Below are positions 8,893-16,308 of a DNA stretch of 64,000 bases, piece by piece; position 1 is the first letter of the stretch; every line of letters begins with the position of its first letter. A program made the translations under genes and the position numbers. The notes below the pieces were generated by a model that saw only the letters and a program-made list of their open reading frames with translations, searched no databases and had not been told where the DNA came from. The DNA is from Kingella pumchi. GTDB lineage: Bacteria; Pseudomonadota; Gammaproteobacteria; Burkholderiales; Neisseriaceae. The stretch covers positions 489-64,488 of the forward strand of contig NZ_JAKOOW010000032.1 of the NCBI RefSeq assembly GCF_022288825.1, given 5' to 3'.

Positions 8893-9816
8893 TTAGTCGA
8901 TGCGGATTTTGGGATCGATCATCGCGTACAGGATGTCGACCACCGCATTAAAGAGAATGGTCAGGACGCCGACGAGAATGGTCAGGCCGAGTACCATTCC
9001 GTAGTCGCGGTTCAGCGCGCCGTTGACAAACAGCTGGCCGATACCGGGCAGGCCGAAGATGGTCTCGATGACAATCGCGCCGGTGATGATGCCCACGAAA
9101 GCCGGGCCGAGATAGGAAATCACCGGCAGCATCGCGGGGCGCAGGGCGTGCTTGAGCACGATATAGGGAGTGGACAGGCCTTTGGCGCGGGCGGTGCGGA
9201 TAAACGGGCTGTTCATCACTTCAATCATCGAACCGCGCATAATCCGCGAAATGCCGGCGATATACGACAGCGACAGCACAAACACCGGCAGCACCATATT
9301 CTGCACCGCGCCGCCGTTCCAGCCGCCGGCCGGAAACCATTTGAGCATCACGGCAAACACCAGCACCATCAGCGGGCCTTTGACGAAGCTGGGCACGACC
9401 ACGCCGGTCATCGCCAGCGCCATGGTGCCGTAGTCGAGAAAGCTGTTTTGCTTGAGCGCGGCGAAAATGCCCAGCAGCATGCCGACAATTACGGCAATGA
9501 TGAAGGCGTACACGCCGACTTCCAAAGACACCGGCAGCGCCTGCGCCAAAAGCTCGTTGACCGAGTAGTCCTTGTATTTGAAGGACGGCCCCAAATCTCC
9601 GTGCGCCAGCTGTTTGAGATAGTTGAGATACTGAAGCCAGATGGGGTCGTTCAGATGGTATTTGGCTTCGATATTCGCCAGAACGGCGGGCGGCAGGTTA
9701 CGCTCGCCGGTAAAGGGACTGCCAGGCGCCAGCCGCATCACGAAGAAGGACACGGTAATCAGCACCAGCATGGTTGGAATGGCTTCCAAGAAGCGGCGGA
9801 GAATCAGTTTCAGCAT
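8893..9816 (-). CDS. oppB: oligopeptide ABC transporter permease OppB
   Basis: Inner-membrane permease, 307 residues. It begins with a membrane span right after MLKLILRRFLEAIPTM and the family's FFVMRLAPGSPF. It has a long periplasmic region, then the coupling loop (FIRTARAKGLSTPYIVLKHALRPAMLPV), and ends in NAVVDILYAMIDPKIRID, all typical of OppB. A gap of about 110 bases containing a DUS separates it from oppC; a similar gap separates it from oppA. Confidence 0.95.
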   Translation of the reverse strand: MLKLILRRFLEAIPTMLVLITVSFFVMRLAPGSPFTGERNLPPAVLANIEAKYHLNDPIWLQYLNYLKQLAHGDLGPSFKYKDYSVNELLAQALPVSLEVGVYAFIIAVIVGMLLGIFAALKQNSFLDYGTMALAMTGVVVPSFVKGPLMVLVFAVMLKWFPAGGWNGGAVQNMVLPVFVLSLSYIAGISRIMRGSMIEVMNSPFIRTARAKGLSTPYIVLKHALRPAMLPVISYLGPAFVGIITGAIVIETIFGLPGIGQLFVNGALNRDYGMVLGLTILVGVLTILFNAVVDILYAMIDPKIRID

Positions 9817-9917
9817 AGCGGTAGTGTTTGTGAAGTTTATTATGGGAAAACGGTTTTCAGGCTGCCTGAACAGCCTGAAACCTTTTTCCTTATTGGGAGA
9901 AGCTCAAGCGGCGGCGG

Positions 9918-11555
9918 TCAGTGTTTCATCACTTTCCAGTCTTTTGCCTGCCAGTAGTTCAGCGGGTCGCGGTCGGAATAGCCGCTCAGATAGGGTTTGA
10001 CCAAACGGGCGCTCACATAGTGGTAGGCGAAAATCGACGCGCTGTCTTTGTCGAGCTCAGCTTCGGCCTTGTGATAAAGCTCGGCGCGCTCTTCGCTGCT
10101 GACGCCGGGTGCCAGCGTCCGGCGCATCAAATCGTCATAAGCCGGGCTGTTGTAGCGGCCGTAGTTGCTGCTGTTGTTGGACTTGAACACGTTAAGGAAG
10201 GCCGACGGTTCGTTGTAGTCGCCGCACCAGCCGGAGCGCGCCATTTGGAATTTGCCGTTGCGCTTGCCGTCGAGATAAGTTTTCCATTCCTGGTTGTTGA
10301 GTTCGGCTTCGACAAAACCGAGATTCTCTTTCCACAGCGCGGCGACGGCGACAGCGTTTTTCTTATGGTTTTCGTTGGTGTTGTAGAGAATTTCAAACTT
10401 CAGCGGCTTCTCGGCGCTGTAGCCGGCTTCCTGCAGCAGTTTTTTCGCTTCTTCCAAGCGCTTGGCCTTATCCCAGGCTTTCCAGTCCGGCACATAGTCT
10501 TTCATGCCCTGGGTGGCGGTCGGTGTCAGCTGGTAGGCCGGCGCTTCGCCGCGGCCGACAATTTTCTCGACAAACAGCTCGCGGTCGAAAGCCAGCGACA
10601 GCGCGCGGCGCACTTTCGGATTGTCAAACGGCGCCTGGCGGTGGTTGAACTCGTAATAATAGGTGCAAAGATAGGGGGAGATTTTCATCTGATCGCCCAT
10701 TTCTTCTTTCAGCTGCTTGAACTGGTCGCTGGGCAGATCGTTGTAAGTCATATCGATTTCGCCCGCCTTAAAGCGGTTGACATCGGTAATCGGCGAAGAA
10801 ATCGGCAAAACGGTCAGGCGGCTGATGCTGTTGTCGGCGTTACCGAAAAATTTATCGTTGCGCTCGAGCACGATTTTTTCGTTGACCACCCACTCGGCAA
10901 TACGCAAAGGGCCGCTGCCGACGAAGTTTTCAGGCAGAGTCCACTTGCTGCCGTGCTTTTCCACTACTTTGGCATTAACCGGACGGGTGGAGCTGTGCAC
11001 CAGCATATCGGGGAAATACGGTACCGGCGAAGACAGGGTGATTTGCAGGGTTTTGGCATCCAGCGCCTTTACGCCCAGCTCTTCCGGTTTGGCTTTGCCG
11101 TTGGCGATTTCTTCGGCGTTTTTCACTTTGGCATCGCCCAGATAGGAAGCGTAGGGCGAAGCGGTCAGCGGATCGACCACGCGGCGCATGCTGTAAACAA
11201 AATCATCGGCGGTAATCGGATCGCCGTTACTCCATTGCGCCTCGCGCAGGTGGAACACCCAAGTCTGGTTGTCGGCAGATTCCCATTTTTCCGCCAGCGC
11301 GGGAACGGTTTTGCCGTCGGGATCGGTGCCTGTCAGACCGACCAGCAGTTGGTTGAGAATATTGCTTTCGGGCACGCCGGAAGATTTGTGCGGGTCGAGC
11401 GTTTCCGGCTCGGCGCCGTTATTGACCACAATTTCCTGCTTTTCGGCCGGTTCGTTGCTCACCTGTATGGGTTTTTGCGCGGCAGGTTCGCCGCTGCAGG
11501 CGGCAAGCGCCGCGCCCAGCCCCAAGGCCAGCCAGATTCGATATGCTTGGTTCAC
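9918..11555 (-). CDS. oppA: oligopeptide ABC transporter substrate-binding lipoprotein OppA
   Basis: Peptide-binding component of the Opp importer, 545 residues. It is predicted to be a lipoprotein: the signal ends LGAALAACSG. The mature protein opens with the family 5 pattern NNGAEPETLDPHKSSGVPESNILNQLLVGL, then TWVFHLREAQWSNGDPITADDFVYS and a C-terminal GWCGDYNEPSAFLNVF block. The start at 11555 is GTG, preceded by AAAGGAT about nine bases upstream. It is the first gene of oppABCDF; its order and spacing let OppA be made in excess, as in other Opp operons. Confidence 0.95.
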   Translation of the reverse strand: MNQAYRIWLALGLGAALAACSGEPAAQKPIQVSNEPAEKQEIVVNNGAEPETLDPHKSSGVPESNILNQLLVGLTGTDPDGKTVPALAEKWESADNQTWVFHLREAQWSNGDPITADDFVYSMRRVVDPLTASPYASYLGDAKVKNAEEIANGKAKPEELGVKALDAKTLQITLSSPVPYFPDMLVHSSTRPVNAKVVEKHGSKWTLPENFVGSGPLRIAEWVVNEKIVLERNDKFFGNADNSISRLTVLPISSPITDVNRFKAGEIDMTYNDLPSDQFKQLKEEMGDQMKISPYLCTYYYEFNHRQAPFDNPKVRRALSLAFDRELFVEKIVGRGEAPAYQLTPTATQGMKDYVPDWKAWDKAKRLEEAKKLLQEAGYSAEKPLKFEILYNTNENHKKNAVAVAALWKENLGFVEAELNNQEWKTYLDGKRNGKFQMARSGWCGDYNEPSAFLNVFKSNNSSNYGRYNSPAYDDLMRRTLAPGVSSEERAELYHKAEAELDKDSASIFAYHYVSARLVKPYLSGYSDRDPLNYWQAKDWKVMKH

Positions 11556-11941
11556 TTGAATACCATCCTTTCAGCTATTTTTCTTTTGCCCCCGAGCCCG
11601 AAAGCGCGGAGGGAGGGTGGCGGCAGCTTTCAGGCTGCCTTTACGATACGCCGCGTGCGTAGCCGGCTGATAATTCAAAAAAAAATACCGCAGACTACAG
11701 GCAATAAAAAAACGGCGGCCGCTACCATGCGGTCGCGGCTGCGTATCTTTAAAAAAATTTACGCTATTGTCAAGCAAGTTTACGCGGATAAAAGTAAAAA
11801 AACTGAATCAGCTATCGTTTTCAGGCTGCCTGCGCCCTTGGTTTGCCTTTGGCGCTGCTGATATAATCGCGCGCTTCATTACATAGCGTTACAGTTATAT
11901 CGCTAATTACCCGTACTGCTTACAACAGGAGCACCCGCTTT
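11556..11941. other. divergent intergenic region oppA / fba
   Basis: A gap of 386 bases with no credible gene. It holds two DUS copies (about 11629-11640 and 11819-11831), an A/T-rich stretch (11670-11820) that stands out from the surrounding GC-rich sequence, and the fba promoter listed separately. The oppA promoter must lie here on the minus strand, but no hexamer pair is convincing. Confidence 0.6.
11838..11867 (+). promoter_or_regulatory. extended -10 promoter of fba
   Basis: TGATATAAT gives an extended -10 with a perfect TATAAT at 11862-11867. A weak -35 (TTGGTT, 11838-11843) lies 18 bases upstream. The start codon is about 75 bases downstream, leaving room for a leader. A DUS lies immediately upstream. 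Confidence 0.6.
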
Positions 11942-13006
11942 ATGGCACTCGTTTCAATGCGCCAGCTGCTCGACCACGCCGCCGAACACAGCTACGGCCT
12001 GCCCGCCTTCAACGTCAACAATCTCGAACAGATGCGCGCCATTATGGAAGCCGCCGATGCGGTAAACGCGCCCGTAATCGTGCAGGCTTCGGCCGGCGCG
12101 CGCAAATACGCCGGCGCGCCCTTTCTGCGCCACCTGATTCTCGCAGCGGTGGAAGAGTTCCCGCATATTCCGGTGGTGATGCACCAAGACCATGGCGCTT
12201 CGCCCGATGTGTGCCAGCGCTCCATCCAGCTCGGTTTCAGCTCGGTGATGATGGACGGCTCGCTACTGGCCGACGGCAAAACCCCGTCCAGCTACGAATA
12301 CAATGTCGATGTAACCCGCACGGTAGTCAATTTCTCCCATGCCTGCGGCGTGTCGGTGGAAGGCGAAATCGGCGTATTAGGCAATCTGGAAACCGGCGAA
12401 GCGGGCGAAGAAGACGGCGTCGGCGCAGTCGGCAAGCTCTCTCACGACCAAATGCTCACCAGCGTGGAAGACGCCGTGCGTTTTGTGAAAGACACCGGCG
12501 TCGATGCGCTGGCGATTGCCGTCGGCACCAGCCACGGCGCCTACAAATTCACCCGCCCGCCCACCGGCGACGTGCTGCGCATCGACCGCATCAAAGAAAT
12601 CCACGAAGCGCTGCCCAACACCCACATCGTAATGCACGGCTCCAGCTCCGTTCCCCAAGAATGGCTCAAAGTGATTAACGAATACGGCGGCAGCATCGGC
12701 GAAACCTACGGCGTGCCGGTGGAAGAAATCGTCGAAGGCATCAAATACGGCGTGCGCAAAGTCAATATCGACACCGACCTGCGCCTGGCATCCACTGGCG
12801 CCATCCGCCGCTTTATGGCCGAAAACCCGTCGGAATTCGACCCGCGCAAATACCTGGCCAAAACCGTGTCAGCAATGAAGGACATCTGCATCGCCCGCTA
12901 CTTAGCCTTCGGCTGCGAAGGCCAAGCCGGCAAAATCAAGCCGGTATCGCTGGAAAAAATGGCCGAACGCTATGCCAAAGGCGAGCTGGCACAGATTGTG
13001 AAATAA
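11942..13006 (+). CDS. fba: class II fructose-1,6-bisphosphate aldolase
   Basis: Cleaves fructose 1,6-bisphosphate to glyceraldehyde 3-phosphate and dihydroxyacetone phosphate in glycolysis, and the reverse in gluconeogenesis. The 354-residue protein is of the zinc-dependent class II, Calvin-cycle (CbbA-like) subtype. Visible sites are HQDHGAS with the catalytic Asp and zinc-binding His, the acidic GNLETGEAGEEDG segment, the zinc ligand region GTSHGAYKF and HGSSSVP near residue 235. A CAGGAG ribosome site lies about ten bases upstream of the ATG. It is monocistronic, ending in a DUS hairpin. No DUS lies inside the gene. Confidence 0.96.
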   Translation: MALVSMRQLLDHAAEHSYGLPAFNVNNLEQMRAIMEAADAVNAPVIVQASAGARKYAGAPFLRHLILAAVEEFPHIPVVMHQDHGASPDVCQRSIQLGFSSVMMDGSLLADGKTPSSYEYNVDVTRTVVNFSHACGVSVEGEIGVLGNLETGEAGEEDGVGAVGKLSHDQMLTSVEDAVRFVKDTGVDALAIAVGTSHGAYKFTRPPTGDVLRIDRIKEIHEALPNTHIVMHGSSSVPQEWLKVINEYGGSIGETYGVPVEEIVEGIKYGVRKVNIDTDLRLASTGAIRRFMAENPSEFDPRKYLAKTVSAMKDICIARYLAFGCEGQAGKIKPVSLEKMAERYAKGELAQIVK

Positions 13007-13023
13007 AGCCCGATTCATACGGC

Positions 13024-13058
13024 AAAAGGCAGCCTGAAAACCTTTCAGGCTGCCTTTT
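13024..13058 (+). terminator. perfect DUS hairpin terminator of fba
   Basis: Two complete inverted DUS copies form a perfect 16-bp stem (13024-13039 and 13043-13058) with a 3-base loop, directly after fba. Confidence 0.75.
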
Positions 13059-13151
13059 CAAACGCCACCCACCGCACGCAGCCGGCTTTTTCGTCATCAC
13101 CGGCGCAATAACGGCGGTCGGCCGGGATACAAAGCGGGAACGCTCAAACAA

Positions 13152-13196
13152 TAAAGCAGCCTGAAAACCCCAATCATGGTTTTCAGGCTGCTTTTA
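13152..13196 (-). terminator. DUS-hairpin terminator of the bacteriohemerythrin gene
   Basis: Inverted copies of AAAGCAGCCTGAAAACC lie at about 13153-13169 and 13179-13195, just past the minus-strand stop at 13209. Confidence 0.65.
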
Positions 13197-13208
13197 TCGG
13201 ATAGCGGC

Positions 13209-13616
13209 TTAACGGCGCACGCCGGATTTTTTCACACAGTCGATATAGCCGTGGTCGTTCAGACGGATGTGGCGGAACAACCAGCCGTCGAGCAGGTTCA
13301 GCATTTCGGCTACGGCTTCGTTGTCGCCGTTTTCATAGCGGCTTTGGAAATCAACCATCTTGGTAACGAAGTTTTGGTGTACTTTTTTGTGCGGCTCCAG
13401 CATCGGATACTGGGCTTCGGCAAGCATCTGCTCTTCCAGGCCGAAATGCACACCGGCGTAGTCGATTACGCCTTGGATTTCGTTCAAAATCTGTTCGCGA
13501 TCGCCGGTTTCGTTGACATCGTAGAGTTTGTTGATGTGGTCAACCAGGATTTTGTGCTGCTCGTCGATGTCGTCAAAGCCGGTGTCCAGATCGGCAGTCC
13601 AGAAAATAAAAGACAT
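13209..13616 (-). CDS. bacteriohemerythrin
   Basis: A single-domain, non-heme di-iron, oxygen-binding protein of 135 residues, cytoplasmic. The whole ligand set of the family is visible: His in DIDEQHK, His and Glu in VHFGLEEQ, two His in EPHKKVH, His in WLFRHI and Asp in RLNDHGY. In other bacteria such proteins bind oxygen for delivery, storage or sensing. The start has AAGGAGC upstream. An FNR-like palindrome lies about 120 bases upstream, which suggests induction when oxygen is low. It is monocistronic. Confidence 0.92.
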   Translation of the reverse strand: MSFIFWTADLDTGFDDIDEQHKILVDHINKLYDVNETGDREQILNEIQGVIDYAGVHFGLEEQMLAEAQYPMLEPHKKVHQNFVTKMVDFQSRYENGDNEAVAEMLNLLDGWLFRHIRLNDHGYIDCVKKSGVRR

Positions 13617-13734
13617 AATAAATGCTCCTTCAAGGGGTTGTGGGTGTGCGCAACGGCCGCTGCTGCGGCTGTTGCGGGGATATGCGCCCTTAGAAGCAAT
13701 TTCAGCGCCTTTACCCGTAATACGGCAACAATCA

Positions 13735-13748
13735 TTGACTTACGTCAA
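13735..13748 (-). promoter_or_regulatory. FNR/CRP-family-like operator upstream of the bacteriohemerythrin gene
   Basis: TTGACTTACGTCAA is a perfect palindrome, TTGAC-N4-GTCAA, close to the FNR/ANR/DNR consensus TTGAT-N4-ATCAA. On the minus strand a -10-like TAAAGG lies at 13713-13708, which puts the palindrome centre near -41, the class II activator position. The binding factor is inference. Confidence 0.5.
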
Positions 13749-13859
13749 GTTTCACCCCTACCAAGCGCAAGCGCATACGCAAAAAGCAGCCTAAAAAGCA
13801 AAAAATCAAGAATAAACAATATAATATATACTCACTCTCATTTATTTCGGCTCAATTTC

Positions 13860-13873
13860 GGCACCTATGTGCC
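13860..13873. promoter_or_regulatory. palindrome upstream of the yggX promoter
   Basis: GGCAC-CTAT-GTGCC is a perfect 5-bp-arm inverted repeat, 12 bases upstream of the putative -35. It could be an operator; no regulator is recognised. Confidence 0.3.
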
Positions 13874-13885
13874 AAAGTTCGGCGC

Positions 13886-13914
13886 ATGACGGCTACGGCA
13901 AATTTTGCTAATAT
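13886..13914 (+). promoter_or_regulatory. putative yggX promoter
   Basis: ATGACG (13886-13891) and the extended -10 TGCTAATAT (-10 at 13909-13914) are 17 bases apart. The start codon lies about 40 bases downstream. Confidence 0.55.
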
Positions 13915-13955
13915 GCGCGCCGGTTTCCACACATTCCTCTTTAGGAGAACACCAA

Positions 13956-14228
13956 ATGAGCCGCATGGTACATTGCGTCAAACTCGGCAAAGAAGCCGAA
14001 GGCATGAAATTCCCGCCGCTGCCCAACGAACTGGGCAAGCGCATTTTCGAAAACGTTTCCCAAGAAGCATGGGACGCTTGGACGCGCCACCAAACCATGC
14101 TCATCAACGAAAACCGTCTCAGCCTGGCCGACCCCCGAGCCCGCCAGTATCTGGCGCAGCAGATGGAAAACTACTTTTTCGGCGACGGCGCCGATGCGGT
14201 TGCCGGCTACGTTCCCATCAGCGAATAA
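13956..14228 (+). CDS. yggX: probable Fe(2+)-trafficking protein
   Basis: A 90-residue YggX family protein, involved in iron trafficking and protection of Fe-S clusters from oxidative damage. The conserved N-terminus SRMVHCVKLGKEAEGM contains the family's single cysteine. LGKRIFENVSQEAWDAWTRHQTMLINENRL is the family core. The ATG at 13956 is chosen because AGGAGA lies eight bases upstream; frames starting earlier add residues outside the family. It stands alone. Confidence 0.95.
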   Translation: MSRMVHCVKLGKEAEGMKFPPLPNELGKRIFENVSQEAWDAWTRHQTMLINENRLSLADPRARQYLAQQMENYFFGDGADAVAGYVPISE

Positions 14229-14406
14229 CACGGCGCACAGGCAGCCTGAAAAGATTTTTCGGCCAAGAGTAGCCAAAATCGCATAATTGCGTTTAAAATC
14301 GCGCAGCATCAATTATAGGTAAAAAGCTCTAGGCGTTCGCCGCCGCAGCGATACTTCCCTAATTTTCCCGCCGCAAGGCTTAGTTTTCATTTTAAGGACT
14401 ACACAA

Positions 14407-14643
14407 ATGTCAGACATCCAACAAAAAGTCATCAGCATCGTTGCCGAGCAACTGGGCGTTCAAGAAGCCGACATCAAACCCGAATCTTCCTTTGAAGACG
14501 ACCTGGGTGCCGATTCTCTGGACGTGGTTGAACTGGTAATGGCTCTGGAAGAAGCTTTCGGCTGCGAAATTCCCGACGAAGAAGCCGAAAAAATCAGAAC
14601 CGTTCAGGCCGCGATCGACTACATCAAAGCGCACCAGGCCTAA
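14407..14643 (+). CDS. acpP: acyl carrier protein
   Basis: Carrier of growing acyl chains in fatty-acid synthesis, 78 residues, acidic. The phosphopantetheine attachment site is the Ser in DDLGADSLDVVELVMALEE near residue 37. AAGGA precedes the ATG. fabF follows 125 bases downstream on the same strand, the common acpP-fabF pair, with a hairpin in between. This is the housekeeping ACP; the two ACPs at the right end of the window are different. Confidence 0.97.
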   Translation: MSDIQQKVISIVAEQLGVQEADIKPESSFEDDLGADSLDVVELVMALEEAFGCEIPDEEAEKIRTVQAAIDYIKAHQA

Positions 14644-14661
14644 TTTCGCCGCACTTACGCC

Positions 14662-14700
14662 ACAGCCTCTGATTAAGGATATTCCTGCATCGGAGGCTGT
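14662..14700 (+). other. hairpin between acpP and fabF
   Basis: ACAGCCTCTGAT (14662-14673) pairs with ATCGGAGGCTGT (14689-14700) with a single T-G wobble and a 15-base loop. No T-run follows, so it is more likely an mRNA-stabilising, processing or attenuating element than a full terminator. Confidence 0.5.
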
Positions 14701-14768
14701 CGCACTCTTGACCGGCGCAAAAAACCGGCAGCGGCGGCGCATTCTTTACATCACACAGAGAAACACTT

Positions 14769-16016
14769 ATGAATCAAAGACGAGTAGTCATCACCGGTTT
14801 GGGACAGGTATCGCCGGTAGGCAACGACATCCCGAGCGCATGGGACAACCTGCTGGCCGGCAAAAGCGGCATCGGCGCCATTACCCGTTTTGATGCCTCC
14901 GATCTCGCCTGCCGGATTGCCGGCGAAGTCAAAGATTTCGACATCAACCAGTACATCGGCCCCAAAGAAGCGCGCCGCATGGACAGCTTCATCCACTACG
15001 GCATCGCCGCCGCCCTGCAGGCCGTGGCCGACGCCGGCCTTGACGACTGCCCGACTCTCGACAAAGACCGCGTCGGCGTCAATATCGGCTCCGGCATCGG
15101 CGGCCTGCCCTCCATCGAAGAAACCGCCCGCGCCGTTTTTGCCGACGGCCCGCGCAAAATCAACCCCTTCTTCATCCCCGCCTCGCTGATCAACCTGATT
15201 TCCGGTCACGTTACCATTCTCAAAGGCTACCGCGGCCCCAGCTACGGCATCGTTTCCGCCTGCACATCCGGCGCCCACGCCATCGGCGATTCCGCCCGCC
15301 TGATCAAATACGGCAATGCCGACGTGATGCTGGCCGGCGGCGCCGAAGGCGCGGTATGCACCCTCGGCATCGGCGGTTTTGCCGCGATGAAAGCCCTTTC
15401 CACCCGCAACGACGACCCCGCCACCGCCTCGCGCCCGTGGGATAAAGACCGAGACGGCTTCGTGATGGGCGAAGGCTCCGGTGTTCTGGTGCTGGAAGAA
15501 TTGGAGCATGCCAAAAAACGTGGCGCCAAAATCTATGCCGAGTTGGTCGGCTTCGGCATGAGTTCCGACGCCCACCACATCACCGCCCCCAATGCCGAAG
15601 GCCCCGCCCTCGCCCTGCGCCACGCGCTGGCCGACGCCGGTCTGAACGCCGACGAAATCGACTACGTCAACGCCCACGGCACCTCCACCCCGCTGGGCGA
15701 CGCCAACGAAACCAACGCGCTCAAAGCGGTATTCGGCAACCATGCCAAAAAACTGGTGGTCAATTCCACCAAATCGATGACCGGCCACCTGCTGGGTGCC
15801 GCCGGCGGCGTGGAAGCGGTGTACAGCGTGCTGGCGGTTCACCACCAAGTGTCCCCGCCCACCATCAACATTTTTAACCAAGACATCGAAGGCGGCTGCG
15901 ATTTGGACTACTGCGCCAACCAAGCCCGGCAAATGCCCATCCGCGCCGCAGTTTCCAATTCCTTCGGTTTCGGCGGCACCAACGGCTCGCTGGTATTCAA
16001 GCGCTTCGAGTCCTGA
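14769..16016 (+). CDS. fabF: beta-ketoacyl-ACP synthase II
   Basis: Condensing enzyme that elongates acyl-ACP with malonyl-ACP. The 415-residue product is full length. The catalytic triad is visible: Cys in VSACTSGAHAIG, His in NAHGTSTPLGD and His in KSMTGHLLGAAGG, with the Gly-rich C-terminus NSFGFGGTNGSLVF. It follows acpP and ends at a strong terminator. Confidence 0.97.
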   Translation: MNQRRVVITGLGQVSPVGNDIPSAWDNLLAGKSGIGAITRFDASDLACRIAGEVKDFDINQYIGPKEARRMDSFIHYGIAAALQAVADAGLDDCPTLDKDRVGVNIGSGIGGLPSIEETARAVFADGPRKINPFFIPASLINLISGHVTILKGYRGPSYGIVSACTSGAHAIGDSARLIKYGNADVMLAGGAEGAVCTLGIGGFAAMKALSTRNDDPATASRPWDKDRDGFVMGEGSGVLVLEELEHAKKRGAKIYAELVGFGMSSDAHHITAPNAEGPALALRHALADAGLNADEIDYVNAHGTSTPLGDANETNALKAVFGNHAKKLVVNSTKSMTGHLLGAAGGVEAVYSVLAVHHQVSPPTINIFNQDIEGGCDLDYCANQARQMPIRAAVSNSFGFGGTNGSLVFKRFES

Positions 16017-16040
16017 TAAGCCCGCACCGCGCCAAAAGGC

Positions 16041-16074
16041 AAACGCCCCCCCCATCCGCATCAGGGGCGTTTTC
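16041..16074 (+). terminator. intrinsic terminator of fabF
   Basis: AAACGCCCC (16041-16049) pairs with GGGGCGTTT (16064-16072), 25 bases after the stop codon. It is not built from DUS. A second, DUS-based hairpin with a T6 tract follows at 16091-16137. Confidence 0.75.
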
Positions 16075-16090
16075 ACTTTCCGGCGATACC

Positions 16091-16137
16091 AAAAGCAGCC
16101 TGAAAACCGCCAATCCGACTTTCAGGCTGCCTTTTTT
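16091..16137. terminator. DUS hairpin with T6 tract
   Basis: Inverted DUS copies at about 16092-16106 and 16120-16133 are followed by TTTTTT, making a second terminator behind fabF. Confidence 0.65.
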
Positions 16138-16308
16138 ATACTGCGAGCCAAAGCCGCAGGCAGCCTGAAAAACGGCGGGGCATTGCGGCTCAAGGCCGAC
16201 TACGTTTTTGCCGGCCGGATATATAGCCCTTAGCCGCAAACAATTCCGGCTATGCGCGGGGCGAAATAAGCTACAATCGCGGCTTTCAACCCGAGGATAA
16301 AGAACACC

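Larger units (their letters stand above)
13617..13955. other. divergent regulatory region, bacteriohemerythrin / yggX
   Basis: 339 bases without a gene. From left to right it contains the hemerythrin leader, an FNR-like palindrome at 13735-13748, one degenerate DUS near 13786, an A/T-rich stretch (13798-13850), a 14-bp palindrome at 13860-13873 and the yggX promoter. Confidence 0.6.

Noticed and set aside
9921..11861. A 646-codon plus-strand frame opposite oppA
   Set aside because: It is antisense to a full-length OppA with signal peptide and family motifs.
14751..16076. A 441-codon minus-strand frame opposite fabF
   Set aside because: fabF is complete and carries all catalytic residues; the antisense product is Gly/Ala/Val-rich with no motif.
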